From contig QZCP01000084.1 in assembly GCA_003956705.1 (NCBI GenBank), forward strand, positions 41,359 to 105,358: a stretch of DNA of 64,000 nucleotides. Reading direction: 5' to 3'. The position numbers were made by a program, and so were the translations under genes. This document shows, one piece after another, positions 11,501-22,383 of the stretch. Every line of letters begins with the position of its first letter. Position 1 is the first letter of the stretch. Under the pieces are notes generated by a model, which saw only the letters and a list, made by a program, of their open reading frames with translations, searched no databases and was not told where the DNA came from. This stretch comes from Brevipalpus yothersi. Lineage: Eukaryota > Arthropoda > Arachnida > Trombidiformes > Tenuipalpidae.

Positions 11501-12179
11501 GAATCATATGCGAAAAAGCTCCAACTCAAATTTTTTCACCATCATGTGGACCAGAAAATAGTTCAAAAAAATTTCAAAGTTCAAATTTCTCTCAGCGCAT
11601 GACTGAAACGTCATCAGACAAAGCTTGTTGTTTGTACTTGTGTATGCATATACGTATGCATGTATGTGGGTATGTATGTATGTACGTAGCAAAAGCAAAA
11701 TTAGAGAGAGGGAAAGAAATAGGGAACAGAATGAATGGAGAAAGCCGATGATTGAGATAGTATCGTGTTTCCCTTAGTGGTAATAGTAATAAGGATGAGG
11801 CGATGGCGATGAATGCCTTTTAATGTTTTAATTAGACCGATGTCCTCACCATCGACACAATGAATCGCGTTCAAGGGGTTCACCAAAATGTACAGCGAAA
11901 TAAACACAGAACTTTGGTTTTCGATTATTTCATTGATTCATGTTTGCAGACAAAACAACCATCGGGGAGAGAGGAGAAATTGGTAGTGCCAACATGGCGA
12001 AAATTTTCGACTGTTGCCTGAAGTTCTCCTTCTCTCGCAACCTATAAAAGGGACCTGATTTTCGGGTTTCAAAACTTAAAAAAAATCTAGCCATAAAGAG
12101 GCCCAACAAATCCTCATATTTATGAGTTCAACGTTCTAACTCGACTATTAATAAGCCTTCACAATATAAGATAAGATAA
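11501..12179. other. No gene; low-complexity stretch
   Basis: This contains an irregular TATG/TACG run at about 11640-11690 and AT-rich unique sequence. A TATAAAA at 12044-12050 has no open frame downstream that I can connect it to. Confidence 0.5.
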
Positions 12180-12483
12180 CTTTGTGGTCTGGTGCGAATC
12201 GGTTGATGTGGAATGCTTCCATTCTTGGTTCTATGTATGGCATCACATGCTCTGATAAATAGAATCTCTCTGGAATTTCCATTAGAGTGTGGAGTGGAGT
12301 AGAGAAAATTTCATTTTCTGGTTTAAGATTGAGGAGGACAGATTGTTGCAGTCCAATTGTAGGATGTTTGAATGGAATTAGAGCTGTGCGCCACCAACCG
12401 GGTATACCAGGTACTTGGGTAAATGGTCTTACCCAGTACCCGATGTATCGGGTATTGGAATTAGTATGGACTACCCGGGTACC

Positions 12484-12484
<1 letters not shown>

Positions 12485-12541
<57 letters not shown>
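12485..12541. repeat. (AG)n microsatellite inside hAT element
   Basis: About 28 perfect AG units, just inside the left end of the hAT element. Confidence 0.97.
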
Positions 12542-12543
<2 letters not shown>

Positions 12544-13289
12544 GAAACCTGAAAGGCTCAAGCTGAGAGAGGAGCTAGATGGAAGAGAGAGAGAAGAGAA
12601 AGGCTCCGAAAGCTGATGGAGAGAGAGGAAGAGCGAGCGGAGAGGCCCAACTGGCTAAGAGAGTGAGATTCAGGGAGTCGTTTTTTGTCCAAGAACGGAA
12701 GAACGGTCATTTTTTCTGTTTACCCTAGAATCCACAAAATAATCTCTAATATAACTGTGATCAGAGTATATTTTAATTCAAATTCTGAGCTGAAGTGTGG
12801 TGATTCACGATATTGTGAATAGTGGATGTGATTTGTCTTGAAGAATTGAGTTCGATGATCATTGTGCTCACCTCGCTCGCTTCATCCGTTTGGTTCTTGG
12901 CCCATTGAAACACATCTGATACCTCCGATAAGAAATTCAAGGTAAGATTATTCCCTAATTTTTTGCTGCTAGTTGTGCTTTTTCTCCTCCTCGAATTGTG
13001 TTTCTTTTGAATTTTTCGATAAAGTTTGTCGGATTCTATAATTTACTCTCAGAAAAATACTTCTCAAACCTCCCTCAGATCATCTCTCGTTTGAATGGCA
13101 ATCGATTCAGTGGAGGCAATACAAGGTCTCGAATGATCAAAACCTTTTTCCGATATGAGATGAATTGGAACACAGAAGAATCTGCATAATGATAAATATA
13201 TGAGAATGGTGAGCAAATTTGTACGATGAAATTGCTCAAAATTTGATTAAGATTAGCTAATTTTTTTCAATTCTCAGGCAATAAGAGTA

Positions 13290-15076
13290 AAAGATTTTTC
13301 CATTCCACTTGGTGCAAATAAAGACAAAGTTTGATGTAGATTCTGTTCAAATACATATAGTACTGTTGGTGATAGTACCAAACTTCCGAAAATATCTCAG
13401 GAAATGTAATCCAAGTGTCCTTTCAACTCCATCAACATCACAACCAAGATCACTTGATGAAACGAGATCAGCAAGCCCAGCCTTGAGCTTATCCTCCTTC
13501 TTGAGCCAACCTTCAATAGATTCAGTTTTCAGCGATTATAATTCTTCTATGACTGGAGCCAAGAAGACTGATATCACGAATCAAATCGTTATAATGATAG
13601 TGAAAGATAACTCACAATTGTATCATGTCAATGGAGAAGGCTTCCGAAATTCGATGAAAACTTTGAATCGCTTCTACCATGTGTCTGATCGAACTAATAT
13701 CAAGAGGAGAATAGATAATTTGTACACTAAAATGGCAGATCTTAAGAGAGAGGAGATGCAAAGCATGAAAAATTTCTCCATAACTTTTGACATTCGGGAA
13801 GATGTGTACAATAATATTTCCTATCTCGGTGTGACTGGACACTATATCAAGGAATGGGAAATGAATTCCATTTTGCTTTCATGTTTCATCCTGGAGGAGA
13901 GACACACTAGTGCTTACATTGTCGAAAGTTTGATGGAAATTTTGAATTTCTGGCAATTGATCTGTCGAAAATAGTTGCTTGTGTGACCGATAATGGAGCG
14001 AATGTTAAGAAAGCTGTGAGTGATCTTCTAGGCCCATCCAAACATCTCCATTGCTGTGCTCACACACTGAATCTTGTGGTCAAAGATGCGATAGAAAAAT
14101 CAGGAAACTTCGAGAAAGTTTGAGCAATGTCGATTGTACAGTATTTCAACAGAGTAGTCCAGCAGCTGATGAGTTGAGAAGGGCTCAAACCGATGGTAGT
14201 AATTTGAAAGTGAAACAAGATGTCGAAACTCGATGGAATTCGGGCTATCTAATGCTCAAAAGATTCATGGAGATCAAAGATCACATCAACCTCGCTTTGG
14301 GCCGCTTACCTGATGGACCCTCACCTATTTGTGGGCTGGATAGGGAAGCGATAGAAGATGCTCTGAAACTCTTGAAACCATTTTTCAAGATAACTGAAGA
14401 AATGTCGGCAGAAAAAGTGGTCACTTTGAGCAAAATAATGCCTCTTCAATTTTGTTCAGGTAGTGGCTTGAGCAAAATACAAACCGAAACAGTTGTTGGA
14501 TCATTTTTGAAGCAAACTCTAACTGATGGACTTGATGATCGATTCGGTAGTCTTGGAGAAAACATGATTGTGGTTATGGCAACTATTTTGGACCCTCGTT
14601 TCAAAAGTTTGGGGATCAAAACAGGAAGTACTGCTCTCAATAGAGCCCTGGATCTCATCAATTAACTCATACCTTCAACTTCATCTCCTCCACTGCCAGT
14701 TGAAAGTGATGTTGAACAAGAACCAGATAATATTCGGGCAATCTATGATCAGATTGCAAGCCAAGCAAGGCCAGCTAAAGTTACGGAGTCTCAGCTGAGC
14801 TCAAAGCTCAAATTTTATCTCAAATCTGCTCCGGAAGATCGAAAAAATGATCCTTTGAATTCTTGGATGCGTATTCAACCTGCTCATTGGGAAGTCTCTC
14901 AGATTGCCCCTATGTACTTATGTATTCCAGCGACTTCAGTCCCAAGTGAGCGTCTTTTTTCAAAAGCTGGAAATACTATGAATCAGAAACGCTTTAGTAT
15001 GAAGCCAGAAACACTCGATAAGCTGCTTTTTCTCGATAGTTTGCATTTGGATGGATTAAAATCCGCTTTCCAATGA
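13290..15076 (+). pseudogene. hAT transposase relic (BED finger remnant to dimerisation domain)
   Basis: Pieces in order: a BED-finger remnant around 13300-13410 (ends K-x-LRKCNPS); an open stretch 13309-13974 with the start of the RNase H-like core; about 13960-14120 with the core motifs VTDNGANV and HCCAHTLNLV; 14051-14662; and the C-terminal hAT dimerisation region 14666-15076 (IPATSVPSERLFSKAG). There are frame changes near 13960 and near 14120. The last two pieces share one frame and are separated only by a TAA at 14663-14665. The order and motifs are those of Ac/hobo/Tam3-type transposases. The protein would bind the terminal repeats and excise the element, but it cannot be made intact here. 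Confidence 0.92.
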
Positions 15077-15801
15077 ATTTCATTTTCGGGTATTTTTTGG
15101 GTATTTCCGGGTTTTGAGCTTTACCTTCAGGTACCCAGGCAGTCACTAGATACCCAACTACCCGTATCCAGGTACCCGTCAGGCTGGTTGTGCACAGCTC
15201 TAAATGGAATTTGATGAATCAGATGACCAAAATCGATATCCAGGTGGACGAAAGTGAAACTGGGCAAACAATTTGAGCCCTCTTTGAGAAAATTTTCCAG
15301 AGCTCTACCAACATCAGGTCTTGGTAAGTGTTGGAATTTAGTTTCTCGCTTGAAATACCACCAAGCAAGGGGTCCAAGATGACTGCCAATACAATGAGCT
15401 CCTTTGTTCATTTCTCGATTCCTGATAATCACTTCTTCCTCTGTGATTCCATTCAAAATCGAGGATCTTTCAAATCTGCACCAACACACAAGATAATGAT
15501 TAGTGTGTGATCATGAATAGCATGAAAGTGGGTATGATTTTGAGTGCTAACAGACATACTGAAGAACGAACATGAAATTCTGGTCAAAATTTTCAATCTG
15601 AATAATTTACAATGGACTTTCATCGATACTGATCAATCGAGCTACCGATTGGCAAGCGTCAATCGCTGGACACTTGATCAGCCATTCCATGGCCTCATAA
15701 TGCAAAGTTTTACAAACACATCGACACCAGTGAACATCTTCAGCGCTCAGAAAATCAAAAATCCTCTGGATAACATGATGAGGTAGTGAGAAAATATGCA
15801 T

Positions 15802-16125
15802 TGATAATACAATACAATAAATCGAATATTCTTGAGCAAAATTCAAGATAGAGTAAAGAAGAATGTCCAAGTTATTGAAAGTACAACAACATTAATTATC
15901 AAAGATAATATATTCGCAATCGCTAAACTCTAGCTGCTAAAGTTATCAGCGTCCCTATGATTTTCATTTGACCTTTGGACTGGCTTCCAATTTCTTCTCC
16001 GAATAAGAAATCGCCACGAATTCTGATTTCGTTTACTCGAAAGTCTAAAGACAGGATTTTTTGGCTACAATTTCCTTTTATCTTCAGTCAATCCAAAAGT
16101 TTCGAATATTGCTGAAAAATATATA
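15802..16125. other. Upstream region of F-box copy 1
   Basis: Noncoding; closely similar to 36351-36590 upstream of F-box copy 3. It lacks the ATGGCAGC dyad. Confidence 0.7.
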
Positions 16126-17223
16126 TCAATCAAGACAATTGTTAGTCAAGCGATTTATAAGATCATGATTAGTATTGGTAAAAAAAATTCCCCTACCAAC
16201 AACTTTCTTCTGTTCTATCTTAGATAAAGGTGGACGACAACTGCCTTGTTCGCAAGGTTTCTTTTTGGCACTCGTCTCAGCCATCGGGAAACGAAAGTGT
16301 GCGACCATAAATAAATCGTAGCTGCTAGTCAGGACTCCTCTCATGAAAGAAATTGTATCCATTGCTTTTTTTTGATCTGATGATTCATCTAAAAATTTGA
16401 ACAGCCTCTGGTGAGCATTTTTGTCCATCCATTTAGTAACTGGACACTTTCGATATTTTTCCATCCATCGAACTCTTTTTTCAAAAAGTTCAGCTATGAG
16501 AATTCTCATCTCAGTATCTTCTTCTGCCAAGGCACCTTTCCTGGTTACAGAGACTACGTATTGCAGTAATCTCATAGATTCTTGAATTTTAACCATTTTT
16601 TCTTCAATTTCATCGATTCGAGGTTTGAGATTACTTTTGATCTTTTCCAAATTACTTTCGAATTTTCCAAACGGCCACCCAATCCTTGGAAATGCTCATT
16701 CATTTTATTGATAATTTGCTGAGAATCGTTGCTTGTAGAAGATGTAGATGATTGAGAAGATTGGAGCCCGTTTCTTGAATTGATCTCCATGATTTTATCA
16801 ATTACTTTTTCTCTCAATTTCTTGACACTTGATAGAGTACCAATATACAAGATTCGGTTCTCCAGCATTTTTATTAATGGATTATCTCTTTCGACCGGTC
16901 CAATATGGTGCGGAAGGAGAGGGATTCCAACAAGAATGGCTCGTGTGCAGATCATATATGCATTTTCAGGGTCTTGATCGAATATATCGCTCCTTTGACT
17001 CACCAATTTATTGTTAGAAATACCATATGTTTCATGATGGACTAAAAATATAAATGAAATGATGAAAAAAGGAGGAATGATTCCTTGAAAGAAGCTTACC
17101 TTTTATTTGATGAGTGTTTTTCAATATTTCCCCAGGATTTTCGCAGGTTTCCCACTCTTCGACACAGAACTTGATAAGTTCTTGCCTATCTTCATCACCC
17201 AATTGACTCAAATCTTCATCCAT
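16126..17223 (-). pseudogene. Unrecognised coiled-coil protein gene, probably frameshifted
   Basis: Exon a (17223-17100; ATG after a good CTCTTCATAG acceptor; donor GTAAGC) joins in frame to exon b, which begins at 17041 after TATTTTTAG. Exon b is open to about 16680, where the frame must shift to continue through an evident coiled-coil (NLEKIKSNLKPRIDEIEE-like) and on to a stop at 16126. The combined product would be about 345 residues: an acidic N-terminus, a Ser/Thr-rich linker, a helical coiled-coil segment and a Lys-rich tail. No family was recognised. The single frame change could be a real lesion or a sequencing error. An open stretch at 17452-17216 may be a further upstream exon. Confidence 0.5.
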
Positions 17224-17496
17224 TACTATGAAGAGAGAACACTAACTCGATATATTTATTGAATGTGGAATTAATAACAAATGAAGTAAATCTTTCGAAC
17301 TGTTCAAAACAAATGCACATTGTATGTGATATTTTATCACGAAGCAGTCCATCGTGCCCGATAAAATCCTCATCAGATAGCCAAGCTTGAGCTGCGTACC
17401 AATCTTGAATCTGAGCGATCGAAAAAAAACTTTTTTTCCATCGAATTCTCAATTAAAAATCTTTCAATGACCCAATCTTTTGTTAATTTCTTGCAG

Positions 17497-18071
17497 ACAA
17501 TTATGGGCAGGTACTTTTGTTTGGCATTATTGAAACTAATCAATGAAAGAGATCAAGCACAAAAGGAAGAAGGAGAAAAAAAGAGGAAGACAAAGCAGAA
17601 GAGGAAGAAGAGGAAACTTTTCAACTAACGAAAAGACTAAGAAGAGGAGAAGATGAAGATGTATCAAGTCATGCTGGGCCATTTTCATCTTCTCCTGTTC
17701 CTCCTCCCATTGCTGACGAGGAAGATGATGTACCATCACCTCCAAGCCCTCAACAATCACCTCCACCTTCACCTGCAATCTCTCCTCCTTCTTCTTCTCC
17801 AACCTCTCCATCTTCATCTTCACAAGGTTCACAAGATTCTGGGTCATCATCAGATTTGTGGGATAAACAGGATGATGTTTCAAGGACGAGAAAAGAAGCT
17901 CTCGAAGTAACACACTCGTTTAATTACATGCCCCTCTCTCGAGCAAACAAAGATCAGATTCTTAAATACTTTTATCAGCATCCTATCACCGTGGAATGTC
18001 TATCTATTATACATAAACATTCCCTGAATCTTTTCCACACAAGTTCAATCGAAAATTGCCGCAAGAACTAA
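17497..18071 (+). pseudogene. Unrecognised acidic/Pro-Ser-rich protein, 3' exon
   Basis: After a strong acceptor (AATTTCTTGCAG, ending 17496) one frame encodes a short helix and a charged run. It must shift once, most simply in the A-run at about 17576-17583, to enter a frame open from 17547 to the stop at 18071. That frame gives a Glu-rich stretch, then a Pro/Ser-rich region of about 60 residues, then a more ordered C-terminus (FNYMPLSRANKDQILKYF). No family is recognised. Low-complexity coding makes the call uncertain. Confidence 0.4.
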
Positions 18072-18409
18072 CCAAAAATCAGTTGACAATAATATATTTA
18101 TTCAATGAACCTCTCAGTTGTAACGCTTTTGAAACTCTTTTTCATGAGCCGTCTTCAATTGAGGAGTGGGGACATATTTCTATGCATAGTGAGATTTCAT
18201 CCCAATCATGGTAGAGATGATCCCACATCGTTTATCTAGTTTTGTTGCCATTAGGCGTACATGATGCTTACCGCAGATAAGTTACAATCATATCAATACT
18301 GTATTACTCACTGCGCTCACTTAATTGCTTCCGTTTTGAGGCCTAAAATCACTTTAATCAATTATCTAGAAATTAATGACTTGACTTCACTTGTCAGCAT
18401 ATAACAGCG
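18072..18409. other. No gene; short direct-repeat flank
   Basis: About 18075-18160 resembles 21908-22015 (blocks TCAATGAACCT and TCATGAGCCG). The two form a direct repeat around the 18.4-21.9 kb duplicated block. Confidence 0.5.
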
Positions 18410-18925
18410 ATCAAATTGAATCAGAATTCGTGGCGATTTCTTCTTTGGAGAACAAATTGGAAGCCAGTCAAAAAGTCGAATGATAATCAACGACTACAGG
18501 CTCGAGCACTGTCCATCTTTGAAATTGCAGTTTCTTTATCGCTACTTAACTAATTATCTTGTAGAGATGCAATCTTCGATAAAGAGTTACAATTGAAAGA
18601 GAGATGATTTTCAATAATCTCTCATCTTTCATCCGAAAATCTTGAGTAAATGATTGGAATCTCCAATAGAATACGGATGATCTCACACGTGTCAGTTCTG
18701 ACCTCTTCTAACACACACAAATTGGATCGAAATTTCTGAATTCTTTGAGCGAAATTCCGAAGTTGGTAGATTTTCTCTCGAAAAAATTGAGAAAAATGAG
18801 GACACTCAGGAAGATGTCAGAACGTAGATGAATTTTTTTTGAAAATCTTCAATCACTTTACCATGCAGTATGGCTATTAATCGTAAGATTTCATCGCATC
18901 GAGTTCCCGGTAAAAATTATCCCGC

Positions 18926-18951
18926 ATGGCAGCCGATCAGTAAGCTGCCAT
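18926..18951. promoter_or_regulatory. Upstream dyad of F-box copy 2
   Basis: ATGGCAGC, 10-nt spacer, GCTGCCAT, with perfect 8-bp arms, ending 132 bp upstream of the ATG at 19084. The same dyad and spacer core (TTACTGATC on the other strand) occur upstream of copies 4 and 5. Confidence 0.6.
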
Positions 18952-19083
18952 CTAGTAAAACCACGTTGCTAATCAATGAAGTTATTGTTATTGTACTTTT
19001 AACTACCGAACTTAGAACTAAATTCTCCTCAACTCGACATTAAAGTTTGATTAAGCTATTTGATCTATTGTATTCCTTCATCG

Positions 19084-20431
19084 ATGGATATTGTTTCATT
19101 ACCTCATCATGTTATCCAGAGGATTTTTGATTTTCTGACCCCTGAAGATGTTTACTGGTGTCGATGTGTTTGTAAAACTTTGCACCATGAGGCCATGGAA
19201 TGGCTAATCAAGTGTCCAGCGATTGATGCTTGCCAATCGGTAGCTCAGTTTATTAGAATAGATTTATTTCCATTGTAAGTAATTGTAATCAAGATTGAAA
19301 ATTTTAACTGGAATTCCATGTTCGCTCTTCAGTATGTCTGTTAGCACTCAAAATCATGCCTACTGTCATGCTATTATTAATCATTATCTTGTGTGTTCGT
19401 GCCGATTTGGAAGATCCTCTTACTTGAATGGAATAACAGAAGAAGAAGAAGAAGAAGTGATCATTAGGAATCGAGAAATGAATAAATTGGCTCACAGTAT
19501 TGGCAGTCATCTTGGACCCCTTGCTTGGTGGTATTTTAAGCGAAAAACTGAATTCCAACACTTACCAAGACCTGATATTGATAAAGCTCTGCAAAATTTT
19601 CTTAGAGAAGGTTCGAATTGTTTGCCCAGTTTCACTTTTGTCCGCCTGGATGTCAATTTTGGTAACCTGATTCACCGAATTCCATTCAAACATCCTACAA
19701 TTGGAGTGCAAATCTCTGTTTACCTCGATCTAAAACCAGAAGATGAAATTTTCTCTACTTCACTCCATACTTCAATGGGAATTCCAGAAAAATTCTCTTC
19801 CTCAGCTTACGTGATGCCACGCTTAGAGCCAATAATGGAAGCATTCCACATCAATCGATTTGCATCAGACCACAAAGTTATCTTAACAAATTGGTTAGAT
19901 CGTAGAAGTATCAAACCAAACCTCGATGATCCGGAATATCCTGTAAAAGTTTTTTTATATTTTGTTGGTCATAGAAATAGGTCATACGGACATGGAGATA
20001 TTCTCGAATTTGTGAAAGAATCTGAATTCACCACTATGGGTTGGCTCGTTCCGGGAGAATCAATATTTTATATTAATCCATCAGAAAGTGTGTTCCTTCA
20101 TAAATCCCGAGCTGTGAGTATAGCGTTCGCTGGAAAAGAGATTAGATCAGCCAAGAAAAGTTTTAAAAATCTCAGTGAACTAGAATTTTTATCGGAAGTC
20201 GCAAAATTCAAGAACAGCCTCGATTTTCTAACTGATGATGGTAAAGTTTTTGGATTTCTGATTGTTCCGCCTATTCAGTGGGATCAAATTCTAAAATTCC
20301 CAGGATACGCTGATAAAATGATAGAAACTTTTGAATACGTTAAGTTTGTTAACTTACAGATGGGAATTGATGAAGAAGGGTGGAGGTGGTTAGATGATGA
20401 GATAGTAACTGTACTTTTAATTCGAGTCTAG
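19084..20431 (+). CDS. F-box protein, family copy 2 (intact)
   Basis: Exon 1 (19084-19274, donor GTAAGT) encodes an N-terminal F-box of about 45 residues (LPHHVIQRIFDFL ... CRCVCKTLHHEAM), the module that binds Skp1 in SCF ubiquitin ligases. Exon 2 ends at 20431 and encodes a ~330-residue family-specific domain with blocks LGPLAWWYFKRKT, HINRFASDHKVIL, NLDDPEYPVKVFLYF and FKNSLDF. The acceptor used by its paralogs (GGTGCAG) is mutated to CGTGCCG here. Either CTCTTCAG (exon from 19333, 429 aa) or GATTTGGAAG (exon from 19414, 402 aa) keeps the frame. The conserved TEEE run is lengthened by a GAA repeat at 19439-19457. This is the only plus-strand copy; it lies in the left arm of an inverted duplication. 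The substrate-recognition role of the C-terminal part is inferred. Confidence 0.88.
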
Positions 20432-20785
20432 TTGTCATCAATCTTAATAATTCTTTCAAACTTTTAAAGAAAAAAATTATTATGTTCAACTCATTGTATA
20501 GCATAGCATGCTCCACTGGAAAATGAATCAAATAAACGTTATAATATGGTATCATATTTCAACGCTCATTTGTTTTTACTTTTGCTTGTCCAATAAACGA
20601 ACTCAATTGATGGGTAACGGATGTAGTTTTTTTCTACTATTCTTCATTCAGTCCGATAATATCTTCAGAATTGTAGCTCTTTCTTTCCATAGAGAATGAC
20701 CTCTCAAGTGATGGAAAAGCGATTCATGTCATATCATCCTGTGAAACGGTGAAAGGAGGTTCGGAATCTATTGTAGAGATCAAAA

Positions 20786-21537
20786 TGTGCCAAAAAGATA
20801 CAAATGAATAAGAAACAAGAGTCAAAGCATTGCAGAAGCATCTCCATATGATCTGAATTTTGAGCTCAGAATATTTTATCACAGGAAGATCGTCAGGATG
20901 AAAGGCTTTCAATATGAAACACATTTACTGTATCTAATTGTTATCAGTCGAAGGAGGAAAGAAAATCATAATCTCGATAAAATTTTCAAAGTATGTCACT
21001 TTATCTTCATATCGATAAGCCTTCACTTGCTCCTTGGCTCTTGGTTCAACGCTGAGAGGTATACAGTTCCATTCGATGAAGAACTACACTGTGCTAGAAA
21101 CTATCTATGAACTGTTGATAATTTGCAAAGAATAATGATGATGAGATGTTCTTATGTTAAATCTCACCAGATAAACGCAATTGCTACAAGTTTCTACAAA
21201 CTTCACTAGCATTATGCTTATTCCATACATTGAGACTTCTTCTCAATCAACGGTCCATGGTTTCATTATCTTCTATTTGATAGGTGAATAGGGAAAATTT
21301 TGGGCATTTCCTCAGTGTTTACTTGTCTTTGAAGCCTCACTTGCTATGATAGACATAATTTACGCTGCTAAGAGTCCCAAGAATCAAAATATCACCGAGA
21401 AACAATTCGAAAATTATCACAGACACTTTCCCTATGTTTACTCGAGAATATACGGACTTTTGATTGCCACTAGAGCAGGAAATCATCGTCACTCTCTCTC
21501 TCTTCAACTGGTCATCAGTCAGAAAAAAAAACATTAA
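20786..21537 (+). pseudogene. SOAT-like acyltransferase relic
   Basis: Exon remnants in order match the SOAT-like gene at 34679-32987. There is an exon 1 start with early stops (ATG at 20786), an exon 2 at about 20948-21053, an exon 4 fragment around 21170-21260 and the end of exon 7 at about 21300-21537 (AKSPKNQNI ... HFPYVYSRIYG). Exons 3, 5, 6 and the first half of exon 7, which carry both catalytic motifs, are missing, so no enzyme can be made. It is the SOAT part of the left arm of the inverted duplication. Confidence 0.88.
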
Positions 21538-21915
21538 CCGACCAAATAAGTAACTGTTGTACTACGAAATCAATTTTTGACAGTAAAAAAATAAAGTATA
21601 ATACTATCAAGGCAGTGATCTATCCCTTACACAAATTCTACTTTCACATGATATCCTGACTGACAACCATTTGCTTACTTGTCGCAAAAACTTCTTCTAT
21701 GGTCATGATTTCCATTTCCTGGAATAAAGTATGATAATTCTTCCTTTCTTCCTTAGTAGAGCTATTAACCAGAGTTTTGAATAAGGGTTAATTGAATAGG
21801 TTCGATATCGTTATATTTCGAGGAACGTTGAGCTCCGTATCTCCTTGCGTTAACATGAAGCTCCGCTAAATTAAATCACGATTAAAATTCATTCAGTCAT
21901 CCTGACTGATGACAA

Positions 21916-22383
21916 TAATACATGTATATTACAGGTATATATACTCAATGAACCTTTCAGTTCTAATCTTTACAGTTGTAGCACTTTCGAATCACTTCTT
22001 CATGAGCCGGTCTCGATTCATGATCAGAGCCAATAAAATTCATTGAGAATGTGAACTGTTCATGCGCTTTATAGTGAAGGAAGTTTAATATTTTGGCTCA
22101 TCATTATCATCATGATATGATGTTGATATTGTGTGTTGATCATTTTTACCATTCCAATTTATATTCATGTTTAATGATCACCTTAATTGGTGGAATGTAT
22201 TGATGAGCTTAATTGTTTGCATGAAATCAGAGAAAATTTGAATCGTGAATAGATTGAACCAGTTGATTGTTTTCCTATCGGTGTTTTGATCTTCACACCA
22301 ATACCGGTGAATTGATCACAAATCATTCTAGTAATTGTGTTGACATTATCCTGAGTTTTCATTTTCATTACTATCATCTGAAT
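21916..22383. other. Intergenic region upstream of EMC2
   Basis: AT-rich, including the second short direct-repeat flank (about 21908-22015). It probably carries the EMC2 promoter and 5' UTR. No clear TATA box. Confidence 0.5.

Larger units (their letters stand above)
12379..15202 (+). mobile_element. hAT transposon with exact 8-bp target duplication
   Basis: A 2,824-bp element flanked by AATGGAAT at 12371-12378 and again at 15203-15210, the 8-bp duplication typical of hAT insertion. The ends are short inverted repeats: TAGAGCTGTGC at the left and GCACAGCTCTA at the right. The element carries a (GA)n array near its left end and a plus-strand transposase relic. It lies inside exon 2 of an F-box family copy. 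The transposase is broken, so this is either a non-autonomous copy or one that decayed after insertion. Confidence 0.96.
12180..15801 (-). pseudogene. F-box family copy 1, truncated and split by a hAT element
   Basis: Exon 1 (15801-15611) encodes an F-box like its paralogs (FSLPHHVIQRIFDFL). Exon 2 starts at 15475 after a GGTGCAG acceptor and is open to 15211, where homology is interrupted by the hAT element. It resumes at 12378 with no net gain or loss apart from the duplicated target site, and ends near 12180 in the middle of the HINRF...HKVIL block. The C-terminal ~190 residues found in the paralogs are absent. Two lesions, an insertion and a 3' truncation, make it a pseudogene, although the remaining codons are still open. 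Its upstream DNA lacks the dyad found at the intact copies. Confidence 0.93.
18410..21915 (+). repeat. Left arm of inverted F-box/SOAT duplication
   Basis: Read on the plus strand, this block holds F-box upstream DNA, F-box copy 2, a SOAT relic and trailing noncoding DNA. It is the reverse-complement counterpart of about 32570-36590, with matching order. Similarity is patchy: exons and promoter-proximal DNA match well and several internal segments are deleted. Confidence 0.85.

Noticed and set aside
12044..12050. TATAAAA as a promoter
   Set aside because: No coding sequence downstream on the plus strand apart from a dead F-box relic on the other strand.
12287..12616. Arg/Glu-repeat frame at the left end of the hAT element
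   Set aside because: A read-through of (AG)n across an F-box fragment and transposon end.
17536..17913. Minus-strand low-complexity frame opposite the Pro/Ser-rich gene
   Set aside because: It is the mirror of a Glu/Pro/Ser-rich coding stretch on the plus strand and has no independent support.
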